Shown here one piece after another: positions 1 through 5,604 of a stretch of 6,635 nucleotides of DNA. The DNA comes from JAAZHK01 sp964536075. Lineage in GTDB: Bacteria > Bacillota_I > Bacilli_A > RF39 > UBA660. The stretch is taken from the NCBI GenBank assembly GCA_964536075.1, contig CAZHWO010000033.1, forward strand, positions 1 through 6,635, in the 5' to 3' direction. The position numbers were made by a program, and so were the translations under genes. A model generated the notes under the pieces. That model worked only from the letters and a program-made list of their open reading frames with translations. It had not been told where the DNA came from and ran no database searches. How positions within the stretch are numbered: position 1 is the stretch's first letter; each line of letters begins with the position of its first letter.

Positions 1-615
1 TTGATTTTGCCTGACTTGCATCAACATACAAAAGCATGTAATCTGAATATTTTTGATGAAATTGAAGATAAAATTGATGGTCTGTATGATTTCGCTCAGA
101 TTATAGAAAAAACTATTTCCGATGATGAAGTAACCATTAATTTAAAAAATAAAAGTAACTTATCTTTATATTCCTGGAGTTTTAATAAAAATAAAGTATC
201 CGATATTATTAATTTAAATTTTGAGTTAAAATTTAATAGTGATAAAAAAGCTTTAATTGATCAATTAGCTACAAAGAATAAAGATAAGCTTTATCTATCC
301 TTTACGCATCATGGTGATTTACCTAGCACTGCTACTATCAGAGTATATGTAGGTAATCAATTTAATAATGGTGAAGAATTATATCTATATTATTATGATG
401 AAGAGAATAATAAATTAGAATATGTATCTGATAAAAATGAAGTAATTGATGGTTATGTTGAATTTAAAATTAACCACTGTTCAGAATATTTTTTAACCGG
501 AGCGGTTGTTAATTCAGAAGTAAGTAGTTCTAAAACTTTAAATTATATTATCGGGGTCTTATTTCTAATTGTTTTTGGGCTGGTAGCTGTAACCTTATTT
601 AGTACTAAAAAGTAA
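1..615 (+). CDS. C-terminal part of a membrane-anchored surface protein (5' end outside window)
   Basis: The frame is open from the first base, so the gene almost certainly begins upstream; the TTG at position 1 is probably just a leucine codon. Numbering from there, 204 residues are visible. Residues ~1-165 are polar and rich in Asn, Asp, Glu and Lys, with alternating hydrophobic strands that suggest a beta-rich extracellular domain. The stretch around 157-165 (INHCSEYFL) resembles the end of the Ig-like or beta-sandwich domains that precede wall anchors in Gram-positive surface proteins. Residues ~182-200 form one hydrophobic helix (IIGVLFLIVFGLVAVTLF), followed by Ser-Thr-Lys-Lys. The layout is that of a sortase-type tail, but I see no LPxTG-like motif before the helix, so the protein is probably held only by its membrane helix with the bulk outside the cell. 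Function unknown; adhesin-like by style only. The stop codon overlaps the start of a terminator, so this is the last gene of its unit. Confidence 0.7.
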   Translation: MILPDLHQHTKACNLNIFDEIEDKIDGLYDFAQIIEKTISDDEVTINLKNKSNLSLYSWSFNKNKVSDIINLNFELKFNSDKKALIDQLATKNKDKLYLSFTHHGDLPSTATIRVYVGNQFNNGEELYLYYYDEENNKLEYVSDKNEVIDGYVEFKINHCSEYFLTGAVVNSEVSSSKTLNYIIGVLFLIVFGLVAVTLFSTKK

Positions 616-642
616 AAGAGAAAAAAATATTTCTCTTTTTTT
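614..642 (+). terminator. Intrinsic terminator after the surface-protein gene
   Basis: A perfect 10-bp stem, AAAAGAGAAA (614-623) pairing with TTTCTCTTTT (630-639), has a 6-nt loop and a T-tract running to 642. It overlaps the stop codon of the upstream gene and separates it from the dinD remnant. The stem is AT-rich, but the geometry is typical for such a genome. Confidence 0.75.
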
Positions 643-682
643 GTAAATAAATAATTTAATATCAATGAAGATAGAGAAATTA

Positions 683-691
683 TGTTAAAAT
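683..691 (+). promoter_or_regulatory. Possible extended -10 promoter for the dinD remnant
   Basis: TGTTAAAAT reads as an extended -10 (TG, one base, TAAAAT at 686-691); a second choice is TATAAT at 691-696. No convincing -35 lies at the right distance. The remnant downstream still has a good ribosome binding site (AAGGGTGG, 718-725), so it may still be transcribed. No SOS operator is visible in 643-733. Confidence 0.4.
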
Positions 692-733
692 ATAATTAGA
701 TGTAAAAAATTAAAATGAAGGGTGGTAAAGATA

Positions 734-1045
734 ATGAATGAAAATAAAAACATCGCAAAACATGAAGTGAAAAATTTTGAAGATATTAAAAAAATTGATA
801 ATTATGGCAATGAGTATTGGGAAGCTAGAGAACTACAAGTTGCACTAGATTATAGTAAATGGGAAAACTTTTTAAAGGTTATTGATAAAGCAAAAACTGC
901 TTGTAGTAATAGTAAAAACAATATTAACGAACATTTTCCTGAGGTCAGGAAAACGTTAGAAATGCCTAATAATGCAAGTAAAGTTATAATTGATTATAAA
1001 CTAACTAGATATGCTTGATATTTAATTGTTCAGAATGGTGCTTGA
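734..1045 (+). pseudogene. dinD: 5' remnant of a DinD-like (DNA damage-inducible protein D) gene
   Basis: ATG 734 is preferred over the in-frame GTG at 722 because AAGGGTGG (718-725) sits 8 nt before 734 and overlaps the GTG. The 94 residues before the first stop match the N-terminal BRO-N region of DinD. Landmarks are NFEDIKKID (14-22), EYWEARELQ (27-35), ALDYSKWENF (37-46), KAKTACSNS (52-60) and DYKLTRYA (87-94). Intact homologues continue from this RYA with CYL-VQNGD. Here the codon for that Cys is TGA (1016-1018), yet the frame goes on with YLIVQNGA before a second TGA at 1043-1045, after which the similarity ends. The normal protein is about 270-290 residues, so roughly two thirds is missing. 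The C-terminal end of the family is found at 2339-2455, beyond rhuM. In E. coli DinD is an SOS-induced protein reported to inhibit RecA activities; a 94-residue product would keep only part of the fold and is probably non-functional. Confidence 0.85.
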
Positions 1046-1152
1046 TTCGTAATAAACAAAAAAGAACTTTAATAAATAAAGTAGATTGGAGAGTATTAGA
1101 ATGGAAATAAAAAAACTAGATTTTTAAAATGAGATAGTATATGTGTACGACT

Positions 1153-1182
1153 TTGAAAAATAAATTTTATTTATAGTACAAT
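1153..1182 (+). promoter_or_regulatory. Promoter of rhuM with an internal dyad
   Basis: A -35 box TTGAAA (1153-1158) and a -10 box TACAAT (1177-1182) are separated by 18 nt, placing the start about 30 nt before the rhuM AUG. The spacer holds a near-perfect AT dyad, AAATAAA-T-TTTATTT (1158-1172). It could be an operator, but it is low-complexity sequence in an AT-rich region. The promoter lies inside the segment that separates the dinD halves, so rhuM appears to carry its own expression signal. Confidence 0.55.
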
Positions 1183-1218
1183 TCTAATATATTTATTACA
1201 TTATACGCAGGAGGTAAC

Positions 1219-2214
1219 ATGAAAAATAAAAATAAAATAATAATATATAAAGACGATAGCGGTTTATTAAATATAAATGTCTTATATAGTGATGAGGATA
1301 TATGGGTCACTAAAAAACAACTAATAGAAGTTTATAATACTACAAGACAAAATATTGAATACCATTTAAAAAACATTTATGAAACTAATGAGTTATCAGA
1401 AGATTCAACATGCAAAGAAATTTTGCAAGTTCAAAATGAAGGCAACAGGGAAGTAAAACGAAGTGTTGAATACTACAACTTAGATATTATCATCGCTTTA
1501 GGGTATCGCATTCAAAGTGAAGTAGCTACTCGTTTTAGAACGTGGGCAACTAAAAGACTTCATGAATACATTCAAAAAGGTTTTGCTATGGATGATGAAA
1601 GATTAAAACAAGGTGAGAATCGTTACTTCAAAGAATTATTACAACGAATTAGAGATATTAGAAGTAGTGAAAGGAATTTTTATCAACAAGTTACTGATAT
1701 CTATGCAACAAGTATTGACTACGATCCTAGAAATAAAATAACAAAAGAATTCTTTGCGACTGTTCAAAATAAAATGCATTATGCCATTCATAAACATACT
1801 GCTGCAGAAGTTATACATAATCGTGTCAATAGTGAAAAACCACTTGTTGGTATGACTAACTATAAAGGAAATTATGTTACTAAAGATGATGTTGTTATAG
1901 CAAAAAACTATTTAAATGAAATAGAATTAAATAAATTAAATTTATTAGTATCTGGTTACTTAGATTATGCTGAATTACAGGCACTTGAACTGAAATCAAT
2001 GAAAATGAAAGACTGGGTAGATTTCTTAGATAAACAAATTATTAACCTGCAAAAAAGTTTACTTATAGGAAGTGGTACTATATCACATGAAGTTGCTGTT
2101 AAGAAAGCCACAAAGGAATATGAATTATATCGTGAAAAAGAACTAAAAAATTTAGTGAGTGATTTTGACAAAGTAATTAAAAATATTGGAAATTCAAATA
2201 AAAAAAATAATTAG
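1219..2214 (+). CDS. rhuM: RhuM-family protein (virulence RhuM family, function unproven)
   Basis: The start is supported by a perfect AGGAGG (1209-1214) 4 nt before the ATG. The 331-residue product is collinear with the RhuM family at its usual length. Landmarks in order: IWVTKKQLIEVYNTTRQNI (28-46), which looks like a DNA-binding-like N-terminal segment; YYNLDIIIALGYRIQS (85-100); TRFRTWATKRL (104-114); GFAMDDERLKQ (121-131); RIRDIRSSE (143-151); SIDYDP (165-170); KEFFATVQNKMHYAIHKHTAAEVI (176-199, partial pattern); IAKNYLNEIEL (227-237); YLDYAELQAL (247-256); and an ISHEVAVKKATKEY-like tail (288-301), then a Lys/Asn-rich end. RhuM was named from Salmonella pathogenicity island 3. Homologues are widespread in bacteria, often beside restriction-modification or other accessory genes, and a biochemical role is not established. 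Here no restriction genes are present; the gene sits alone between two dinD remnants, which points to horizontal acquisition. No key motif appears missing, so it is probably intact and cytoplasmic. No clear terminator follows. Confidence 0.9.
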   Translation: MKNKNKIIIYKDDSGLLNINVLYSDEDIWVTKKQLIEVYNTTRQNIEYHLKNIYETNELSEDSTCKEILQVQNEGNREVKRSVEYYNLDIIIALGYRIQSEVATRFRTWATKRLHEYIQKGFAMDDERLKQGENRYFKELLQRIRDIRSSERNFYQQVTDIYATSIDYDPRNKITKEFFATVQNKMHYAIHKHTAAEVIHNRVNSEKPLVGMTNYKGNYVTKDDVVIAKNYLNEIELNKLNLLVSGYLDYAELQALELKSMKMKDWVDFLDKQIINLQKSLLIGSGTISHEVAVKKATKEYELYREKELKNLVSDFDKVIKNIGNSNKKNN

Positions 2215-2338
2215 TATGAAAGTTAAAATATCTAGATTCAGCTAGTTAATAAACCACAATTCTATTTGTTAGATACTTGCAATATATATTAAAACATGGA
2301 AATTTTTATTTGCTTATTATAAGGTAATCCCCTAATGG
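2215..2338. other. Gene-free stretch after rhuM
   Basis: I see no gene, RNA or terminator here. All forward frames are broken by stops within short distances, and the only start near rhuM (ATG 2216) gives a 9-codon frame. No DinD similarity can be read until about 2339. An in-frame TAA at 2333-2335 precedes the C-terminal dinD remnant, so that remnant is not an extension of anything upstream. Confidence 0.5.
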
Positions 2339-2455
2339 AAAGCCATAGCTGATATGGGAGGGGCAATGCCCGAAAAATTGCCTATTCCCCTAAAAAGTTT
2401 AAAAGAGCTTGAAAAAGAAGAACCAAGAACATTAGTATCTATAAATAAACAATAG
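2339..2455 (+). pseudogene. dinD: 3' remnant of the same DinD-like gene (last ~38 residues)
   Basis: Translated in the frame ending at TAG 2453-2455, this reads KAIADMGGAMPEKLP, then IPLKSLKELEKEE, and closes with a short tail. It matches the DinD C-terminus, where a VRxTIxxLGG segment is followed by TMPE-LPTP and S-K-LE; in E. coli DinD I recall this as GGTMPEELPTP before the final SIKQLE. There is no ribosome binding site, and a TAA (2333-2335) lies in frame just upstream, so it is not an independent gene. From ATG 2354 only 33 residues would be made. The orientation is the same as the 5' remnant at 734-1045, and the missing centre (~130-150 residues) is replaced by the rhuM segment. The assignment rests on recognising a short but distinctive motif. 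Confidence 0.75.
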
Positions 2456-2510
2456 TTATAGAAGAAAATTGACATTCTAATCGTTATAAGTATTCATTTT
2501 TCCAATTTTG

Positions 2511-2519
2511 TGATATAAT
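2511..2519 (+). promoter_or_regulatory. Extended -10 promoter of the HAD-obg operon
   Basis: TGATATAAT gives a consensus TATAAT (2514-2519) with the extended TG element (2511-2512). At 17 nt upstream the -35 position holds only TATTCA (2491-2496), a weak match, so the extended -10 probably carries the activity. A consensus TTGACA at 2469-2474 lacks a good -10 at 16-18 nt and may be chance or a second weak promoter. Transcription would begin about 18 nt before the HAD start codon. Confidence 0.65.
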
Positions 2520-2543
2520 ACTTCTACTTAGGGGGGAAGATGT

Positions 2544-3269
2544 ATGCAACTATTAGTAAGTGATTATGATGGAACTTATAGAAGAGGTAAAAGTAATATT
2601 CATCTTAATAATTCTGCCATTAATAAATGGATGAAAAAAGGGCATAAATTTATGCTTTCAACAGGAAGACCTTTTCCAAGTATTATGGAAGAAATTAAGA
2701 AAAACAATATTCCTTATGATTATCTTAGTTGTTTAGATGGAAGTATCGTCTTTAACCAAGATAATCATATTCTTGATGCTCATTATATTGAACAAGATAT
2801 TTATAAAAATTTAATGACTTTAGCATGTAATGAATCTAGTGTTAGTGATTTTAGATTAGTTACGGCTTATGAAGTAAAACATAGTAAAAGTTTGGATGAC
2901 CAAGTTTTAGAGTATGATCTTCATTTACCAAGTGGTCATGAAGATCTAAGTTATTTAGTTAGTAAGACGAGACAATCATTACGAAGATATCTTAATGATT
3001 TAGATATTTATGCTTTAGATTTTGGGCAGGATGATGATTGTTTTATTGTAATTCGCTCCTTTGGAATAAATAAAACGACTAGTATAAAAGTTATTCAAGA
3101 TATGTATAGTTTATCTACTGAAAAGATCTATACCATTGGTGATGAAGTTAATGATTTAGAAATGATTCATACTTATAATGGCTACCGCATTAAAGGATCA
3201 TTAATTTATGAAGAGGGAATACCAGAAGTAAAAAATGTTCGGGAAGTTGTACGAACAAAAATAAGATAA
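2544..3269 (+). CDS. HAD-superfamily phosphatase, Cof-type (subclass IIB)
   Basis: The ATG follows AGGGGGG (2530-2536) by 7 nt. All four HAD motifs are present in the 241-residue product. Motif I is DYDGT (7-11), with Asp7 the nucleophile and Asp9 the acid/base. Motif II is STGR (39-42). Motif III is Lys177 in GINKTTSI. Motif IV is GDEVNDLEM (199-207), whose acidic residues hold Mg2+. The cap between motifs II and III (about 60-170) fits the alpha/beta C2 cap of Cof-type (IIB) enzymes. The family dephosphorylates small cytoplasmic metabolites such as sugar phosphates or flavin and pyridoxal phosphates; the substrate here cannot be read from sequence. The protein is somewhat shorter than the typical ~270 residues, the reduction being in the cap. 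It lies 14 nt ahead of obg with no terminator between them, so the two are probably co-transcribed. Confidence 0.88.
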   Translation: MQLLVSDYDGTYRRGKSNIHLNNSAINKWMKKGHKFMLSTGRPFPSIMEEIKKNNIPYDYLSCLDGSIVFNQDNHILDAHYIEQDIYKNLMTLACNESSVSDFRLVTAYEVKHSKSLDDQVLEYDLHLPSGHEDLSYLVSKTRQSLRRYLNDLDIYALDFGQDDDCFIVIRSFGINKTTSIKVIQDMYSLSTEKIYTIGDEVNDLEMIHTYNGYRIKGSLIYEEGIPEVKNVREVVRTKIR

Positions 3270-3283
3270 AAAGGGATGATGTT

Positions 3284-4555
3284 ATGTTTGTTGATGAAGT
3301 TATCGTAAAAGTTAAAGCTGGTAACGGTGGCGATGGTTGTTTAGCCTTCCGTCGGGAAAAATATGTTCCGATGGGTGGACCATATGGTGGTAATGGTGGC
3401 CGCGGTAGTGATATTATTTTTATGGTTGATTCAGGTCTTCGTACGCTCTTAGATCTACGTTATCAGAAGATTATTAAAGGTAATAAAGGTGAAAATGGTG
3501 AAGGTAAGAATCAACATGGATCCAATGCCAAAGATATTATTATTAAAGTTCCACAGGGTACAGTGGTTACTGATATAGATACTAACCTTATTATTGCTGA
3601 TTTAAAGGACCTTAATGATCAAGCTATTATTGCTACTGGTGGTCGTGGTGGTCGTGGTAATACGGCTTTTAAGACCCAAACTAATCCCGCTCCTAACTTT
3701 TCTGAAAATGGGGAACCGGGAGAAGAAAGAAATATTAAAGTAGAATTAAAATTAATCGCTGATGTTGGTTTAGTTGGTATGCCTAGTGTGGGCAAAAGTA
3801 CGATTCTTTCTAAAGTATCTAGATCAAATCCTAAAATTGCCGCTTATCACTTTACGACGTTAAGTCCTAATTTAGGAGTCGTTAAAACTTTAGATAACCG
3901 TACCTTCGTTATGGCTGATCTACCAGGATTAATTGAAGGAGCTTCGCAAGGTGAAGGATTAGGCGATCGTTTTTTAAGACATATTGAAAGAACCAAGATT
4001 ATTGCTCATGTTATCGATATGTCCGGTTTTGAAGGACGAGATCCATATGAAGATTATCTTACTATTAATAAAGAAATAGAAAATTATAATCTAAAGTTAT
4101 TAGATAAACCTGGAATTATTATTGCCAATAAAATGGATGGTGAACATGCCCAAGAAAACTTAGCAAAATTTAAAAAGAAGATTGATCAAAAGATTTTCGA
4201 AGTCAGCGCCATTAACAATCAAGGTTTAGATCAAGTCTTAATGTATTTAATGGATCTAATTGAAACAATTAAAGAAGAACCTTTATATGAAGAAGAAGCT
4301 TTTGAAAGTCATGTTTTATATAAATTTAAAAAAGAAGAACCATATAAAATATATAAAGAAGGTAATATTTTTGTTGTTAGAGGCGAAGATATCGAAAAAC
4401 TCTTAAAAATGACTAACTTTTCGTCAACTGAAGCCGCTGAACGTTTTGCTCGTAAATTAAAAAAGATGGGTATTGATGATAAATTAAGAAAAATGGGTGC
4501 TCTAGATGGGGATAAAGTTCAAATATTAAACTTTACCTTTGATTTTAAAGACTAA
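3284..4555 (+). CDS. obg: Obg GTPase (ribosome-associated, 50S assembly and stress control)
   Basis: This 423-residue protein has the three-domain Obg layout. The Gly-rich Obg fold (1-157) contains GNGGDG (13-18), GGPYGGNGGRG (31-41) and GGRGGRGN (119-126). The GTPase domain (~158-330) has G1 GMPSVGKST (165-173), switch I TT (191-192), G3 DLPG (212-215), G4 NKMD (282-285) and G5 SAI (308-310). The C-terminal OCT domain (~342-423) holds VVRGEDIEKLLKMT (364-377) and ends in a GALDGDKV-LNF-type segment (405-417). All nucleotide-binding residues are intact. Obg binds the 50S subunit late in its assembly, senses GTP/GDP and ppGpp, and in Bacilli links to sporulation and the general stress response; it is essential in most bacteria studied. 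The start follows AAGGGATG (3271-3278); the ATGs at 3276 and 3279 are out of frame. Arginine CGT and GGT glycine codons are commoner than in rhuM or the KilA-N gene, as expected of a resident, well-expressed gene. Confidence 0.98.
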   Translation: MFVDEVIVKVKAGNGGDGCLAFRREKYVPMGGPYGGNGGRGSDIIFMVDSGLRTLLDLRYQKIIKGNKGENGEGKNQHGSNAKDIIIKVPQGTVVTDIDTNLIIADLKDLNDQAIIATGGRGGRGNTAFKTQTNPAPNFSENGEPGEERNIKVELKLIADVGLVGMPSVGKSTILSKVSRSNPKIAAYHFTTLSPNLGVVKTLDNRTFVMADLPGLIEGASQGEGLGDRFLRHIERTKIIAHVIDMSGFEGRDPYEDYLTINKEIENYNLKLLDKPGIIIANKMDGEHAQENLAKFKKKIDQKIFEVSAINNQGLDQVLMYLMDLIETIKEEPLYEEEAFESHVLYKFKKEEPYKIYKEGNIFVVRGEDIEKLLKMTNFSSTEAAERFARKLKKMGIDDKLRKMGALDGDKVQILNFTFDFKD

Positions 4556-4581
4556 ATAGTATGATGAATACTATTTTTTTT
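4554..4581 (+). terminator. Intrinsic terminator of the HAD-obg operon
   Basis: A 9-bp stem, AAATAGTAT (4554-4562) pairing with ATACTATTT (4568-4576), has a 5-nt loop GATGA and a run of eight T (4574-4581). It begins inside the obg stop codon and isolates the operon from the KilA-N gene. Confidence 0.85.
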
Positions 4582-4594
4582 AATTAATTTAGCA

Positions 4595-4629
4595 ATAAAT
4601 AAGTATATTTATAAAAAAAACAATATAAT
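4595..4629 (+). promoter_or_regulatory. Probable -10 and AT dyad upstream of the KilA-N gene
   Basis: TATAAT at 4624-4629 is a consensus -10 box, about 36 nt before the start codon; no good -35 box lies 16-18 nt upstream. At the -35 position there is an inverted repeat ATAAATA-agta-TATTTAT (4595-4612), possibly a protein-binding site. The arms are pure A/T, so chance is a real alternative. Confidence 0.4.
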
Positions 4630-4664
4630 TATTTGTAGAACAGGTTACAGATTGGGGGATACTT

Positions 4665-5516
4665 ATGGGAAAATTGCAAGTATTAGACTACGAAATAAAA
4701 ACAGAAACTATAAATGAAAAAGATTATATATCTTTAACAGATATAGCAAGATATAAAGATAAACGTACTGAGCAATTAATTCAAAATTGGATTAGAAATA
4801 GGATGACAATTGAATTTCTAGGTTTATGGGAAAAATTATATAATTCTAATTTTAATCACCTCGAATTCGAGGGGTTTAGAAATAAGGCTGGATTACATAG
4901 TTTTATTTTATCTCCCACCCAATGGATAAATGCAACTAATGCGATTGGTATAATTTCGAAGGTTGGAAGATTTGGTGGAACTTATGCTCATAAGGATATT
5001 GCTTTTGAGTTTGCTACTTGGATATCTGTTGAATTTAAACTATATTTAATTAAAGACTATGAAAGATTAAAAAATGAAGAACAAAAGTTATTAGGTTGGG
5101 ATTTAAAAAGAACTCTATCCAAGATAAATTATAATATTCATACCGATGCCATAAAAAATAATTTAATTCCAGCAACTCTTACTAAAGAGCAAATAAATAT
5201 AATTTATGCAAGTGAAGCGGATGTTATCAATGTTGCTTTGTTTGGTATGACCGCTAAAGAGTGGAGAGATAATAATCCAGAGTTAGATGGAAACATTAGA
5301 GATTATGCTAATGTAGCCGAATTAATTTGTATAATTAATTTAGAAAATCTGAACTCAGTTTACATAAACGAAGGACTAACTCAAAAAGATAGATTAGTAA
5401 ACCTTAATAATATAGCTATACATCAAATGAAATTATTAACCATAGATAATAGAATTCAAAAATTGGAAAACATCTCAAAGTTAAAGATGATTGAAAATAA
5501 ATATTTTCTAGTCTGA
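4665..5516 (+). CDS. KilA-N domain protein (phage-type DNA-binding family)
   Basis: The ATG follows a G-rich ribosome binding site (GGGGG, 4654-4658) by 6 nt. The 283-residue product is a full-length member of the stand-alone KilA-N family found in Firmicutes and Bacteroidetes genomes. The KilA-N core spans about 20-135: YISLTDIARYK (21-31), NWIRNRMTIEFLGLWEKLYN (41-60), LSPTQWINATNAIGIISKVG (82-101), then GTYAHKDIAFEFATWISVEF (105-124) and YLIKDYERLK (127-136). The C-terminal half keeps the family segments EEQKLLGWDLKR (138-149), YNIHTDAIKNNLIP (156-169), YASEADVINVALFGMTAKEW (181-200), GNIRDYA (209-215) and MKLLTI (255-260). KilA-N domains are predicted to bind DNA and occur in phage antirepressors and large DNA viruses; the role of the chromosomal stand-alone form is unknown, and a regulator or anti-phage protein are both conceivable. 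There are no other phage genes beside it. It stands alone between obg and the S66 peptidase, with its own expression signals, as an accessory insertion would. TGA 5514 is a genuine stop at the family's usual end. Confidence 0.9.
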   Translation: MGKLQVLDYEIKTETINEKDYISLTDIARYKDKRTEQLIQNWIRNRMTIEFLGLWEKLYNSNFNHLEFEGFRNKAGLHSFILSPTQWINATNAIGIISKVGRFGGTYAHKDIAFEFATWISVEFKLYLIKDYERLKNEEQKLLGWDLKRTLSKINYNIHTDAIKNNLIPATLTKEQINIIYASEADVINVALFGMTAKEWRDNNPELDGNIRDYANVAELICIINLENLNSVYINEGLTQKDRLVNLNNIAIHQMKLLTIDNRIQKLENISKLKMIENKYFLV

Positions 5517-5521
5517 CTGTT

Positions 5522-5547
5522 TATAAATAATTGTCCAGATATTTATA
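5522..5547. repeat. AT inverted repeat between the KilA-N and S66 genes
   Basis: TATAAATA (5522-5529) and TATTTATA (5540-5547) form an 8-bp inverted repeat around a 10-nt loop. The T-tract after it is poor and the stem has no G/C, so it would be a weak terminator at best. It overlaps the -35 of the S66 promoter and has the same 7-nt core arms as the dyad before the KilA-N gene, so a shared operator is possible. Chance in AT-rich DNA cannot be excluded. Confidence 0.35.
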
Positions 5548-5570
5548 TTTGGGATTATTAATGGTATAAT
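5542..5570 (+). promoter_or_regulatory. Promoter of the S66 peptidase gene
   Basis: TTTATA (5542-5547, four of six matches to the -35 consensus) and TATAAT (5565-5570) are separated by 17 nt, with an extended TG at 5562-5563. This is a well-formed vegetative promoter about 35 nt before the start codon and shows that the peptidase is a separate transcription unit. Confidence 0.7.
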
Positions 5571-5604
5571 TAAATAAAGCAAGAGAGGTTAAGGATTTAA
5601 GATT

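Larger units (their letters stand above)
1046..2338 (+). other. Segment carrying rhuM between the two dinD remnants
   Basis: This is the stretch with no recognisable DinD similarity, bounded by the last residues of the N-terminal piece (to about 1045) and the first of the C-terminal piece (from about 2339). It holds a promoter, a ribosome binding site and an intact rhuM gene, plus about 170 nt of gene-free DNA on the left and about 120 nt on the right. I see no transposase, integrase, terminal inverted repeat or convincing target duplication, so the mode of arrival is unknown. It may have come by homologous replacement between flanks or as part of a larger element that later decayed. The boundaries are approximate because both edges are degraded. 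Confidence 0.5.

Noticed and set aside
1016..1018. TGA as a selenocysteine codon, since it stands exactly at a cysteine position
   Set aside because: A second in-frame TGA follows at 1043, similarity to DinD then ends, most of the protein is missing and DinD is not a selenoprotein family. A nonsense mutation in a decayed gene explains it.
1101..1163. Short frame from ATG 1101 after GGAGAG, continuing past a stop, as a further gene relic
   Set aside because: Only 8 codons precede TAA and 11 more precede another stop. No family can be recognised from so little.
1965..2171. Minus-strand open frame of 68 codons inside rhuM
   Set aside because: It lies antisense to a strongly conserved part of rhuM, has no ribosome binding site, and has a Ser/Phe-rich composition typical of a reverse-strand shadow.
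1178..2264. Nine-base direct repeat ACAATTCTA (1178-1186 and 2256-2264) flanking rhuM as a target-site duplication
   Set aside because: By rough estimate, a 9-base match between two AT-rich flanks of this size is expected by chance in a fair fraction of cases. The repeats also lie well inside the dinD break points, where no dinD sequence adjoins them.
2469..2474. Consensus TTGACA as the main -35 of the HAD-obg operon
   Set aside because: At 16-18 nt downstream there is no acceptable -10 box; the better TATAAT at 2514 is too far away, so the extended -10 at 2511-2519 was preferred.
4582..4664. Riboswitch or RNA leader before the KilA-N gene
   Set aside because: The interval is only 83 nt and nearly all A/T, with no structured core beyond one weak dyad. 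No tRNA, rRNA or CRISPR-like repeats were seen anywhere in the window.
734..5516. A Mollicutes-type code in which TGA means tryptophan
   Set aside because: Tryptophans in the intact proteins are TGG, the TGA in dinD stands at Cys rather than Trp, and TGA 5514 ends the KilA-N protein at its family's usual length.
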